Shown piece by piece: positions 45,180 through 56,593 of a stretch of DNA of 64,000 bases. Numbering within the stretch: the stretch's first letter is position 1; every line of letters begins with the position of its first letter. The notes beneath the pieces were generated by a model. It was not told the DNA's origin, did no database searches, and saw only the letters and a list, made by a program, of their open reading frames with translations. Where the stretch lies: positions 10,909,982 through 10,973,981 of the forward strand of contig OX388314.1 of the NCBI GenBank assembly GCA_947579605.1, in the 5' to 3' direction. The DNA is from Athripsodes cinereus. Lineage: Eukaryota; Arthropoda; Insecta; Trichoptera; Leptoceridae. Position numbers and translations under genes: made by a program.

Positions 45180-45531
45180 TACATTAATTTTTTTTACATA
45201 GACAATTCACACACATCGAGCTAGTCCCAAACTTAGATGAATCTTGATTATGGGTACTAACGCGACGATGTAGAATACTAATGTAGAATTAATTCATAAG
45301 TTCCATTATTATATATATTCTCCATATTGCATTATTTATTGAAATTAAAAATGTATGGCGTAAATAATTTTCTTCGTATTTTTTCTTACCGTGAATTTGT
45401 AAGATGTTTTAATAGCCTATAGTTTATTCCGGGCGGAGAAGAATCCAACAAATCAGAGATCATTCAAATCGGTACAGTCATTCTTGAGTTATAAGTGTTG
45501 TAACACACACGACTTCCTTTTATATATTAGA

Positions 45532-46007
45532 TTTAGACAAAGGCAATGAATACGTTATTCACTTATTTCTTAGCGTTTTTGAGTCAGTGTATAATGTAGT
45601 TGGCGTAAAAATCACGCGTAAGACATTAACTAATATCTTTAATTATACAAAATTAGGAATATAATTGAATTTTAAGAATTTAGTCACGTAATTTAGCTTT
45701 TTAAAAAAGTATATAGTATCTACTAAAAAGAAAACGTAACTGTTAGATTGAAAGACCATTTCTAGTCATTTAAAAAAAAATGTTTTGTATTGAGTTCGCT
45801 ACAAAATCTTTAATAGCTTTATAAATTATATTATTACAAGAATAACTTATTCGAATGTGGTCGGCAGTTAAAAAAAAAGAGTCTCGGACTCCATAAGATC
45901 CCGAATTTAATAATACCTCTCCATATCAACTTATACTGCTTTTTGTGTCAAAATCAATTATCAAGTTTAGTCTTTTTATTATATTTCAGATACAAATTCA
46001 TTTCTCC
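45532..46007. other. AT-rich DNA, nothing recognised
   Basis: No supported feature. Confidence 0.5.
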
Positions 46008-46019
46008 TTAATAAAAAAT

Positions 46020-46189
46020 TACTACTACTACTACTACTATACCATCACGGCATATCCCACAAGTGGGGTAACCAGCAGACCAGCTGCATGTAAGAAACAT
46101 GCAAGCTGTCCTCTTCGTGCCAGTATAAAATTAAGACATTCAGGATGGGTGGCAAACCTCATCGCTGAATTTATTATATTATTATTGTA
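46020..46189 (-). repeat. (TAG)n-family element with TSD, 5'-truncated
   Basis: TTAATAAAAAAT flanks it at 46008-46019 and 46190-46201. It has a clean (TAC)n start on +, then family sequence up to CTCATCGCTGAATTT, followed by a short ATT filler. Confidence 0.85.
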
Positions 46190-46201
46190 TTAATAAAAAA
46201 T

Positions 46202-46960
46202 ATAGCTTCAAAAAACTTTAATTTCGTATATGGGAATCTTATTATTTATTTTATCGCATAAACGGCAATGCCTTGTTTAATGTAGACTAACAAACATAGA
46301 CTTGCTATAAATTATATCTACAAAAATACAAACATGTTGAAAACAAACTCATCCAAGATAGACACGAATGGTTCAAAATGATCAAACGTAAACAATACTC
46401 CTATAGGCATAGGCATCATAATATGCTTTGCAAATTGTCAGATAAATATAAATCCGTAGTGATTTCAAAACATTTTGCACATATGGGTGCATCTAGTTAC
46501 TGGCGCATGAGAAAAGCCTCCGCTGAAAGTAGTCCCATAGTAATTATATAATTTAAGAGAACTACAGTGCGCTGTGCTGTGAACAATTTATACATTATCA
46601 TCAAGTTCGCCTGTAATTACTATATTACTTTGTAAAGGTAATATGTAAGGATTAATTAAAGTGAAATTGAAGGGATAATTTGTAATAATAAACTAGACAA
46701 GGATTAGTATTTAAACAATTACAATTAAATATGAATTGAGATAATTGGTATCCATAACATTACATAAGATCATACTGATTTGTTTATTGGAAGATTAATT
46801 TGTTTAAAATAATGCCCTTCTACTTTTGGGTTAGTTGGAAGAGATCGCACCTTTACAATTAACTTGCTCTCTGTATATCATATAGGTATACATGAAAAAT
46901 TTGTAAAGTGCCGTTTACTCATAACATGACCTCAAGGATGCCGTATACCGCGTCTATCAC
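46202..46960. other. AT-rich DNA, nothing recognised
   Basis: No supported feature. Confidence 0.5.
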
Positions 46961-47075
46961 CCGAAACTCTCAGTAAAGAGGTGCATCTTCAGCCCTCTTT
47001 TAAATCTATCCATTCACCTCCTCTCGCAAACCCAGAAGCAGCTTGTTCCAGTATCTGGAACCAGTAACATTAAAC
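46961..47075 (-). pseudogene. LINE ORF2 C-terminal relic
   Basis: On the minus strand WNKLLLGLREEV and, after a frameshift, RFKRGLKMHLFTESFG. The FKR.LK.HLF motif is common at the C-terminus of jockey/CR1-type insect LINE proteins. It is broken and short. Confidence 0.55.
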
Positions 47076-48742
47076 TCTATTGAATCTATTTAATTTGAAT
47101 GCATTTTTCTATAAACTGATGTATGTATTGTGATCAACATACAGCAAAAAATGAAAATATATATCTTAAATAAGCCAACATCAATATAATCAAACTCAGT
47201 TTCTTAAAGGTAGTTTGTCGATAGAGACTGCTAAAGGCAAATTTTGAATAATATTATGTTAAGTTAATAATAACTGAAGATATCAAAAGAGAATCCTTAT
47301 AAAGTTATGGAGAAATATCAAATGATAAATTTGATTTATAAGAAAACAAAAATCAATTACAAAGGTTCAGCGAAATTCGGTTAAGTGCTTCAGTAGGTAC
47401 TCGTATTTTATAACAGATTGTTGTCGATGGAATTTTACAGAATTTGAAACAAAGGGAATACTGTGAAACTATCTGAATATTAAAAAAAGATTATTAAATA
47501 ATTTAGAAACCATTTCTTTTGAAGCGTCATTTATTGCTTTAAGTTGAAAATAAATGATTACTCCTCGTTTTAAAAATATAAGTTTGTTTACCAAGGGGTA
47601 TAATAATTTTTTTGTAGGACTACCTACATTAGGTAATATTAAAAAAAAAAGGTTGTTCTTAATATTTCACACACAGAGTAGGAAAAGATTCTAGCCACTA
47701 AACTTGTCGATTAATTCGCTCTGTAGCTTTTTAATATATTTCATAACTGTTATATTTCGTCTCAAAACCGATATTAATGGTTTTAATTTTGATTTGTTTA
47801 ATTGTTTATTTAAATAAATCTGTATTTATTTTATAATAATATTAATCGTTAATAACTTTTTATTTTATTTATTATTTTTATGAGCCTATAAGAAACAAGT
47901 TTTATTTATTTGTCTTACAATTATTTTTTAAAGACATCATTCTTTCGTTATTTATCATTTTGTCTAGGGCATCTCTTATTCAAGAATTATTTAAGTATAT
48001 ATGTTCTTAAGAATACCTTTAAAGATTGTGCCCTACCGAAATGGTTAACGGATAAACGATTTAATTGAGTTCCGTTAAGATTGTGATAGAGTTAAGTCGT
48101 TAACTTTCTTGAGTAGAGGAGAAGAGTTGGTACCATTACTGGCAGTGGATTGAAATTGAAAAAAAGTTATTAATAAGTATTGAAGATAAATTTGGTAAAA
48201 TTGGAAAAGATCGGCCCCTGCGATGAATTTGCCCTCTGTATACTGATATTATTTTAATGCATTTTTTTCTATCAAATTGTATATATATTGTGATGAATAT
48301 GCAGTAAAGAATGATTAAATAAAAAAAAATGTATACGAATTGATTGAATACAGAAATAAACTTTTTCTGTATTTTCATTTTTTTTTCAAATTTGTAAACA
48401 ATAAATAAGGTGAAATAATAATAATTCAATTAATTTAGTAATAATCATAACAAAATGATATTAATAATTTCTGTTTAGTAGAAATTTGGTATGAATACCA
48501 AAATTGAGATTCTGAGAAAATATTCTTAAACCAAACAGACAAGTTTGTGAAACATTCCAAATTCCAAATAAATAGAAAATCTGGTTACGAGGAAGGAGGG
48601 GGGAGGTATGAAAATGAAAACACTAATTCCGAAAACTGAGATCTGATAACAAAGATTGTAAAAAAAGCCAAATAGAAATATTTCATTTTTATTATGTTTA
48701 TTTATTATGTCGAAATCCAGAAAAAACAATCACAGGGGCCTT
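47076..48742. other. AT-rich DNA, nothing recognised
   Basis: No supported feature in about 1.7 kb. Confidence 0.45.
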
Positions 48743-48834
48743 AGACAAATTACATTTGGCGATCGACTACGTATTATGTTATGGTACATTGTCGAAAAGT
48801 TCGTTTGAAGTCGATCGCCGAATGCAATTTGTCT
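48743..48834. repeat. Hairpin with 26-bp arms
   Basis: AGACAAATTACATTTGGCGA + TCGACT pairs with AGTCGATCGCCGAATGCAAT + TTGTCT (few mismatches) around a roughly 40-base loop. Probably one end of, or a whole, small foldback element. Confidence 0.8.
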
Positions 48835-48938
48835 GGATCTTCAGTAGGTACCTACTGTTCAAAACGCACAGCACGTAGAGATGCGTCAAAAATATCCTTC
48901 ATAGTGTGTGCGACAGGGCACAACGGACACTACAATAA

Positions 48939-49179
48939 GTGTGACATCATGGTCAGAGGCCTGAGTCAACAACACACTTTCGTCTCACGTTCCCGCTCCG
49001 TTAGCGTTCGGGTGCAGACGATGTTGCAAGCAAGTGTCAATTTCGTTGATAAGATACACAATAGTTACGAAAATTAACACTTTGGCGCACCATCGTCTGC
49101 ACCCGAACGCTAGCGGAGCGGGAACGTGACGCGATAGTGTGTTGTTGACTCAGGCCTCTGTGCTGCACCGCAGTCACAC
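48939..49179. repeat. Long GC-rich foldback, arms ~85 bp
   Basis: The left arm (GTGTGAC…CAGAGGCCTGAGTCAACAAC…GGGTGCAGACGATG, to 49023) is mirrored by the right arm (49091-49179: CATCGTCTGCACCCGAACGC…GGCCTCTG…GTCACAC). It is much more GC-rich than its surroundings. Open frames across it on both strands are a by-product of the symmetry. Confidence 0.85.
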
Positions 49180-50329
49180 GCTCCAGATTCATCTTGTTGA
49201 AAGCCTCATCGTTTTCTATTCTCACGGCAGTTTCCTACACCAGATCTCAATCGGTTCAAGGATCCATGTTCTATAGTCTAGTTCACATCCTGCAGTAAGG
49301 TTTTTTTATTGAGTGGCTGCTATTATTTTCTATAAATTATCGATAATGACTGCGCGACAGACAGTTTTGGAGCCCCTAATTTTGAAGGACGATTAACAAT
49401 CAATAGAAATACTTAATAATATTATTTCCGCATATTAAAGATGAATGTGATCGATATTATTAAACCGAGTAATGTGTAATTAGAAGCGAGTTCAATATAC
49501 ATAATTATGTTTTATAATGAGAATTTTCTCATCAACGTACGTACTGCCTTTATATGTAAAAGCTAAATTAAATTTCGAAATCTGACTAAAATGTCAAAAG
49601 CAATTTACGTAGGTACTACCATTATATTGTAAATACTTACATAAGTAGAATGTATCAGATGGTATGTAAATAACACATTAGGGTAAATACCTCATTACCT
49701 GGCTATGTTCCTAAATTATTTTACAAAGTGGGACTATTTTTTAATAGGTACTTATCAAAAAAAAATAATTACTGAAATACATTTTCTCAAGACAATATCG
49801 ACGACTTTTGTACAAAACTTTTTTTTATAATAAAATGTTATTATAGTGATTATTATTACATATTCTTATATATCTACTAAAATGATATTTTATTCTACAT
49901 TTTGAACATTTTTTTTAAAGGGCAGCGCCCGCAGCATACCTCGTACCTGGAGATATGATTCGACACACACATACACAAACAGGTTTTAATGTCGCACTGA
50001 AACGAGAAATGCTGCCTCGAGGAAGCACTCTAGATTTAGCAGCCACTCATCAAAAATTTTGGTGCAATTAGGGAAGGGAAGAAATGGGAGGGAAGGGAAG
50101 AAAAGGCCTTCCACTCTATGCAGTATCGTTAGTTACTTAAAGGGTGTATTAGGCTACCAAAGAAAATATAGAAGTTTTTGAAGGCGAAAAATGTTTTTCT
50201 TGTGGCCACTAAGTCTGCTTGTCCGCATGAATATAATATGCGCATCATTTAAATAAATAATAAATGTAATAAAAAAACAATAAACATTAAAATAATCATA
50301 ACAGATTATTAAGCTTCAAGTAAATACAT
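49180..50329. other. AT-rich DNA with unassigned GC-richer patches
   Basis: 49920-50130 (CAGCGCCCGCAGCATACC, GAAATGCTGCCTCGAGGAAG) is GC-richer and unassigned; possibly old TE sequence. Confidence 0.35.
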
Positions 50330-50465
50330 ATACCCCCAAAATACTCTCACAGCAAGAAAATTTTCTTATATCGTGAAGGTTGGCAGCAGAAGGGACCAAA
50401 CCCAACATCTCTTGATTGCATATCCGATACTCAACCAACCTGCTACCGGGCTACTATATTGGTAT
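50330..50465 (-). repeat. Diverged tRNA-derived SINE
   Basis: Minus strand: TAGCCCGGTAGCAGGTTGGT (A-box-like), TGGGTTTGGTCCC (weak B box), then GCCAACCTTCACGATATAAG. Organised like the main SINE but clearly diverged. Confidence 0.5.
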
Positions 50466-50844
50466 TAAGAAACAAACAATTATAGTATTTATACCAAACA
50501 GGTATAGAAGTGTATAGGTTTATTACATTTTCAGTCCACAAACTGTTATTATTATGGAGTTTTGAATAAAGAATCCTTATCAATGTCATCTTGGTCAGTT
50601 ATTTCAACGTTTTCTCCATAGGTAGGTATGATGGTATAACATGATCCAACACATTTCATAATGGTTTGTTAACCAAAGGTGGATTTCACTTTCAAACAAA
50701 TTTTATAATACATATAATCGTGTGAGTATGTATAACTATAGTACATAAATACCTTCGTATTAGATGAGCTTGTCGTTGACTCAATGAGAATTCGGTAACT
50801 TGACAAAAGTTTTACGATTTTTGCTATAAAAACTTCTTTTTTTA

Positions 50845-51000
50845 AATATATATCTGGGTTTTTATTATAAACCCAAATACAACCTTTCATAGTAATCTAA
50901 AAGCTTGTGCCGTGAAAGGGGAGTTTGCTTACACCTGGGATCGAACCGTGGACCTCTTGTTCATGAGGCAGAGAATCTACCCCCAAGCTACCGACGAACT
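50845..51000 (-). repeat. tRNA-derived SINE
   Basis: Same family as 40055-40225: GTTCGTCGGTAGCTTGGGGG, CCACGGTTCGATCCCAGGTG, AAACTCCCCTTTCACGGCAC and GTATTTGGGTTTATAATAAA on the minus strand. Confidence 0.82.
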
Positions 51001-52625
51001 ATCAATTCTGTTTCGCTTCAAATCACAAGAATTCGAAAAAATATTTTAATAGATCATGTGTTAAAAAACTCACGTTGCTTTACTTCTTTACGATTTATTT
51101 CATTACTCGCGGTCATGACTCGTAATTTTCGAAGCCTTTTTTCATATGCTACAATTATACTGTTTAAAGGTATTTTGTTTCTCTTCTTATGAATATATTT
51201 TCTTACATGCATGTATGATCCATTTTATCAATAACTCTGCACTCAATAGCATACTTCCAAAGAGTGTGTCCCTTTTACTCAAAAATACACAGTCATAATC
51301 GTTTCATGTCTACATTTTATTGTCTATTTAGTCATACTATAAGCCCATGCAAAATATTTCATAAATCTAATATCATATTCCATGAAAATTGGTAAAACTA
51401 GTTTTTATTAAAATACTAGTTATCTCAGTCAGCCTACGACTTGGAATCAAAAATCCTGATTAAAATCTATCCCTACTGATAAACTTTCTCAACGAAAGGA
51501 AATATTCCAATTCTTTAAAAGGGCAAAATGAAAATAAGGAGTTCCCAAACATTTCGCATATTTTATGAAAATTTGTTAAAATAGTCATTTAATTGTAAAT
51601 ACAAATGAATCATTGTATTCTTTTGAAAACATCAAAAGGTTGTATGAATAATTTCGCGAGAAAGATTTAATTAATAAATTATTCCACACGTTTAACATTT
51701 AATAATTATCATTGTTACCAATTATTATACAAACCTAAAAGTTGTTCATATTTTCATTTCATTGATTATTGAAGAAAATAATACCTACGTATATAAATAA
51801 ATACTATCACACCGCTTTCCTTGCAGTGTAGACAGAACGATCGAGAGCCAATTACTTTATATTCACATTGTAACGTTGTATTAGTATTATTAATTAGAAA
51901 ATGAAATGATTCAAGACAAAAAATACGGTTTGAGCCCAAGATCTCAATTATTCATAAAATCAGTCCATTTTACTTGTGTAAAAAAAAGGTATGAATATAT
52001 TTACACTTCATTTTACCAATCAAACCAGTTCATTTTACTTGTGTAAAAAAATAGGTATATATTTACACTAATAAGTAAAAATTAAATAAACAAATTTCGA
52101 TATTCAATACTCGTGCAGCGATTAAATAAGTGCTATTTTTACATATTTACCCTTCAAAAGTATCCATATGTTTCCAAATGTATCAAATGATTTGTAATAT
52201 AATAATATATTAACATTGCTCAGTGTCTAATCAGAATATAAACAAAGTTAAACAGGTTTGTGAATAATATTTGTAAATTTTACAAAAAAATAAAACTTTT
52301 TAGAAACACTTGTGAATAGAATGCTTCACTACACATAATCAAATGATATTTGTAAGTATAATCTAAAATCAATTACTAAAATTCTTCTGACCCATTCAAC
52401 CTATGGAATTCCATCAAGCCACCCATTCCGCCCACAGATCATTTCTTTATGATATCCCAACCTTTATACGTATTGGATTTATACAATATTGATACTTCAA
52501 AATGTTACTTTTATTTCATTCCAATTGTCGACTTCTATTATTTCGATTGAGGTTCGGTAAAAAAGAAGTTGATTTATTATATAGGCATGTCAACATGAAT
52601 GTCTGAAAAATATTGGAAGTGAAAA
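51001..52625. other. AT-rich DNA with one tandem duplication
   Basis: 51966-52072 holds two 64-base units starting CATTTTACTTGTGTAAAAAA, each with its own TGTGTAAA…TTTACACT mini-inverted repeat. The rest is unassigned. Confidence 0.55.
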
Positions 52626-53388
52626 TCTAATATATAAAAGGAAGTTGTGTGTGTTACACCATTTATAACTCAAGAATGGCTGTACCGATTTGTATGATCT
52701 CTGATTTGTTGGATTCTTCTCCACCGGGAATAGCCGATAGGCTATTAAAATATCTTACAAATTCACGGGAAGAAAAATTATGAAGAAAATAATTTACGCC
52801 ATACATTTTTAATTTCAAAAATAAAAACAATATGGAGGATTATGGCGCTGTAAGCGCTTCAGCGTCGCCTGTTGCATTATGCTAAAATAATCCTTATGTT
52901 CTGCTATATTAAGAATCAAATTACTATAATCAATATGAACAAAGTGTGTAAAACTGATGAACTAATATTTTTTTTACTATAATCTGTCACATAAATGTAG
53001 ACGTGCACAGATTATATTTGAAATTGTATTTTATTATTGCAGATGGAAAATTATTATAGAACCATAAATTGTGCTATTAAAGATGAAAATTAGAATATGT
53101 TCATATTGTTCTGATGCAAGATTGTGTAGTGAAATTTGCAGACAGAGAAGAAAAATTACGAAGAAAATTATTTACTTCGTACATTTTTAATTTCAGTAAA
53201 AAAAGCAATATGGAGAATTATACAAAATCAACGATGAAATTTTTTTATAGTATGGCCTATTTATAGAATAATTTTTCTATACATTTTCAAATAAGAATCG
53301 TTATTCACACAATTCAACAACTGTGGTTTTGGTATTTCAATTTTGAAAAAATCATGGAAAGATTTTTTATAAATTTAAAATTAATAGG

Positions 53389-53786
53389 ATGTGCGCTAAA
53401 AGTCTGAGAGATCGTGTGCGTAACAGTGATATACGAAAGGAATGTGGAATGAAAGTTGGTGTAATAACAAGGATGAATGTATGTAAATAAGTTAAGATGG
53501 TTTGGGCATGTGGAAAGAATGAATGAGGACAGAATGACTAAAAAGATATATTGGCTGAGAGGAATGGTGCTCGGAGACGTGGACGTCCGAGGATTAAATG
53601 GCAAGATCATTTAAATCAAATCCTACAGGACGGTCACGTGTTGAGCACACTGAACAGGAGAGCATGCATGAGGAGTTGTATGACAGTGATGGAAGCAAAA
53701 TATGTATGCAAGGATAGAAGGAAGTGGCGCTCGATCCTTTCTGCCTACCCCGCGAGGGAAGCGGCGTGATGGTGTGTATGTGTATG
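53389..53786 (+). pseudogene. RTE-like LINE tail inserted in Helitron copy 2
   Basis: TAAAATTAATAGG (53376-53388) and TAAAATGAATAGG (53787-53799) form a TSD with one mismatch. It encodes, with breaks, SLRDRVRNSDIRKECGMKV, ERNGARRRGRPRIKWQDHLN and a C-terminal DRRKWRSILSAYPAREAA, ending in GTAT repeats. Same family as 63085-63533. No catalytic domain. Confidence 0.8.
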
Positions 53787-53914
53787 TAAAATGAATAGGT
53801 ACTTATCTACCCAAATAAATAAATTTGTACCTACATAATTATATTACGTACAGCAGATAATTTATAAACAAATCTGAGTTCAGTTAATTGTTCAACATAT
53901 AAATTGTTCATGTC

Positions 53915-54059
53915 GTCAGGTGGGGCGCGGAGGTAACGCTCTTGCCTTTGAGTCACGAGGTCCCGGGTTCGATTCCCGGCTAGGGCAAAGTGAAGAATGA
54001 CCTTTTTCAAATTGACCTGGGTCTGGGTGTTACATATATGAGTGTATAGTGCATTGTAT
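53915..54059 (+). repeat. tRNA-derived SINE (second family)
   Basis: GTGGGGCGCGGAGGTAACGC (A-box region) and CGGGTTCGATTCCCGGCTAG (excellent B box), then GACCTGGGTCTGGGTGTTAC and a TA-rich tail. Related to 19826-19985. Confidence 0.8.
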
Positions 54060-54402
54060 TAGTGATGTAACGAATGTGTGATTTTGGATATTCGCGAATG
54101 CGAATAACGAATATTGACTCACTTAAAGTTCTACAATATTGCTCAATCATTAAAAATTCTACCCCCCCGTCGCCGAATTTTCAAAATGGTATAGGAATTT
54201 TAAATATTTCAAAACTCCTCGGTTTTATTAAAGAATATTTTCTTGTAGTACCTTTTTCTACAATGTACCTGGTAATTATCCGGTATTTGTACCGAATATC
54301 CGATACTTTATTACCGAAATAATATTCGCAAAACATTCGCATATTTTTTTGCGAATACGAATGCGAATGCGAATACTTTGAAATATGCGAATATTATCAC
54401 TA
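54060..54402. mobile_element. hAT-type non-autonomous element
   Basis: Ends TAGTGATGTAACGAAT and GCGAATATTATCACTA are inverted repeats; flanks CATTGTAT and TATTGTAT give an 8-bp TSD with one change. The inner ends are built of GCGAATGCGAATA-like repeats. It shares an internal block with the hAT element at 38862-39487. Confidence 0.75.
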
Positions 54403-54512
54403 TATTGTATATGTGTGTATCGTCGCGCTAGTACCCATAATACAAGATTCATCTAAGTTTGGGACTAGCTCGATATGTGTGAATTGTCTATGTAAAAAAA
54501 AATTATGGAACA

Positions 54513-54866
54513 TTCGCAGTTTAGCGGCCCCACCCGTTGTCGAGTACTTTTTTTCCATAGAAAAGTAATATTTTTGAAATTTGAGGAAATTGTTGTCATA
54601 TGTAGAATTATTTTAATTTGCCGGCAAAAAATCTACTTCGAATAATAATTTCCTTAAGTTCCGTATATATTACTCGACAACGGGTGGGGCCGCTCAAGTT
54701 TCATAGTTGCAAATTTTTTTTCCTATAAAAGAATTTTCCAAAAATTTGTTGACCAAAAAATAATTCTACATAATATGGCAACGATTTCCTCAAGTTTCAA
54801 AAATATTACTTTTTCTATGGAAAAAAGTACCTACTCGACAACGGGTGAAGCCGCTAAACTGTGAAA
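54513..54866. repeat. Foldback inside Helitron copy 2
   Basis: Counterpart of 44821-45179, with TTCGCAGTTTAGCGGCCCCA at one end and GGGTGAAGCCGCTAAACTG at the other, and the third CGACAACGGGTGGGGCCGCT block inside. Confidence 0.8.
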
Positions 54867-54960
54867 GTTCCAAATGAATTTAAGCTTTTTACACGATGAC
54901 ACATTTGGACAATTACGGGAGTTTGTAAAGAGATTAATAATATTAATCATTCATAAAGTC

Positions 54961-55146
54961 AGTGGGAGAGGGTAGAAGACCGGTGGGTCGCTCTTGAAGA
55001 AGCTGGCAAAGGCAGGTGTCGAACCTGTGTGTTGAAAGGCTTGGTTTTGAGTGGCCAGAGATCTTGGAAGCAGCGGTGGCCAGGGATCCCTGGAGGAGAT
55101 ACCTAGGGGCAATGGGCCCCCGACCGAACTAGGACAAGGGAAGATG
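54961..55146 (+). repeat. LINE 3' fragment carried inside Helitron copy 2
   Basis: Same fragment and truncation point as in copy 1. Here TAATCATTCAT can still be seen on both sides, the TSD of the original insertion into an ancestral Helitron. Confidence 0.82.
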
Positions 55147-55203
55147 TATGTCTGTAATCATTCATTGATTCTTAGGCGGTACGAAGTTCGCCGGGCCAGC
55201 TAG

Positions 55204-55884
55204 TACAAAATAAAATAACAAATAAAATACGTCTAAATGGTCTCTAGATAAAAAATTTCTAGATACATATTTTTTGATATGATCCATTTCATCATGGTAA
55301 TTTAGACTTGTTCAAAAACAAACCAAAAAATCATTTCAACGCCATTTATAACGAAATATATTAAAATGGGTGTCCCAACTTCTGGCTCTTAAAAATATAG
55401 TATTTCATGAGAACCCATTTAGAAATATTATTTTAAAGAAATAGCCCATGAAACAGGAAACCGTTTTTATTTACAAAATTTTCAAGTATTTATTTAGGCT
55501 TCGTTCAATTATCATATTTCAGGATTCGAATTTAAAATAATTCACTTTTTAACCGTGACCGTTAATGGAATTTACGGTTTTATTCAAATTCAAGTAGTCT
55601 GCGAATAATTTATTGTCCCTTACTAATACTTCTATTGTTCAATTAAAATCACAAACGGAGATTTAGTATTCGACGTCGATTGTAATTCGATTTGAAGATG
55701 TTCGAGATGCTTGTTTTTAATTCATTTCAATGGTTATTTTTACGGTGGAAAAATGAATTTAGCTCATTTTAACATTTTAAATTAAAAGTGGTTTTATGTA
55801 CGAGATGAGAATAGCGGGTACCAAGTGATAATGAAATTTATTTAGTTTATAATATAAAAAAAACTATTATTTATTATTTACTAA
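55204..55884. other. AT-rich DNA, nothing recognised
   Basis: No supported feature. Confidence 0.5.
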
Positions 55885-55955
55885 CTTATTTTATTCTTCT
55901 TGCACATCATTATTCACATAACGAAATCAACAAACCAATAACCATAAAAAATGTG
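55885..55955 (-). repeat. LINE 3'-UTR relic
   Basis: TATTTTATTCTTCTTGCACA and AAAAATGTGATGAT match the family at 16671-16825; only the 3' end remains. Confidence 0.55.
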
Positions 55956-55994
55956 ATGATATCTACTTTTGCCTAACAATTTATTGTGAAAGTA

Positions 55995-56150
55995 AGCATT
56001 TATTCTGCTTTTTCTGTGGAGCACACGGCAACTAAGTAGTGCGCTCTTTACCGTAAGTTTTCAATTATCCAGTAAAAGGCAGGTGTTCGAAAAAATTAAG
56101 CCATTTTACACCTTAAATTCAAAGATAGTTATCATGGTAGTAGTAAGCAT
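55995..56150 (+). repeat. (TAG)n-family element with internal deletion
   Basis: TGTGGAGCACACGGCAAC, AAAGGCAGGTGTTCGAAAAA and TTACACCTTAAATTCAA are present, then the family jumps directly to ATCATGGTAGTAGTA; the middle third is missing. Confidence 0.7.
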
Positions 56151-56593
56151 TGTTTTGTTTCTTTACTCGTATTTGGAATTAATTATAGTTAGTAGATTTT
56201 ATAAACAAATGCCATTTATAATATAGAAATGAGTTGCTTGCAAGTTATTCTCTTTTTTCACTGTTATTTAGAAAAACACGCTATTCTAGGTATAAACTAT
56301 GGTATAGTTATGCCAGGTATAATTTGTTATGCCTGGTATAACATATTGTTATTTAGAAAAAAAAATAAACTGCAGTTTTATTATACCATGGTTGTACCAC
56401 GGTTTTCATATGGTAACACTATTTTTAGCGGCGCTATGTTGGTACAACGCCGTGTTTACTATGGACATGTGACGTTTAGATGACGTTTTGGCGCGTTAGT
56501 TTCGTAGTTGGATTTGTTTGTATTGATAAGATCGGTGATAGAATTTATATATAAATACATATTGAAGACTCCCTCCCATACCCGGGAACGTAT

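Larger units (their letters stand above)
44501..45531 (-). mobile_element. Non-autonomous Helitron, copy 1
   Basis: Minus strand: 5' TCTAATATATAAAAGGAAG, 3' GAAGTTCGCCGGGCCAGCTAG, with A before TC and T after CTAG, the Helitron insertion signature. It carries no Rep/helicase. It contains a foldback (44821-45179) and a LINE 3' fragment (44548-44723) near its 3' end. Copy 2 at 52626-55203 has the same architecture in the opposite orientation. Confidence 0.85.
52626..55203 (+). mobile_element. Non-autonomous Helitron, copy 2, with nested insertions
   Basis: Starts A|TCTAATATATAAAAGGAAG and ends GAAGTTCGCCGGGCCAGCTAG|T. Its ends and 54421-55203 match copy 1 in reverse orientation. About 1.6 kb between 52835 and 54420 is extra: a repeat of the Helitron 5' region (53145-53225), a LINE insertion, a SINE and a hAT-like element. 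Confidence 0.85.

Noticed and set aside
48781..49225. Two overlapping frames of 98 (+) and 62 (-) codons sharing the peptide QQHT.(V/A)SRSRS.SVRVQTM
   Set aside because: The shared peptide arises because both arms of the foldback encode it in opposite directions; not evidence of a gene.
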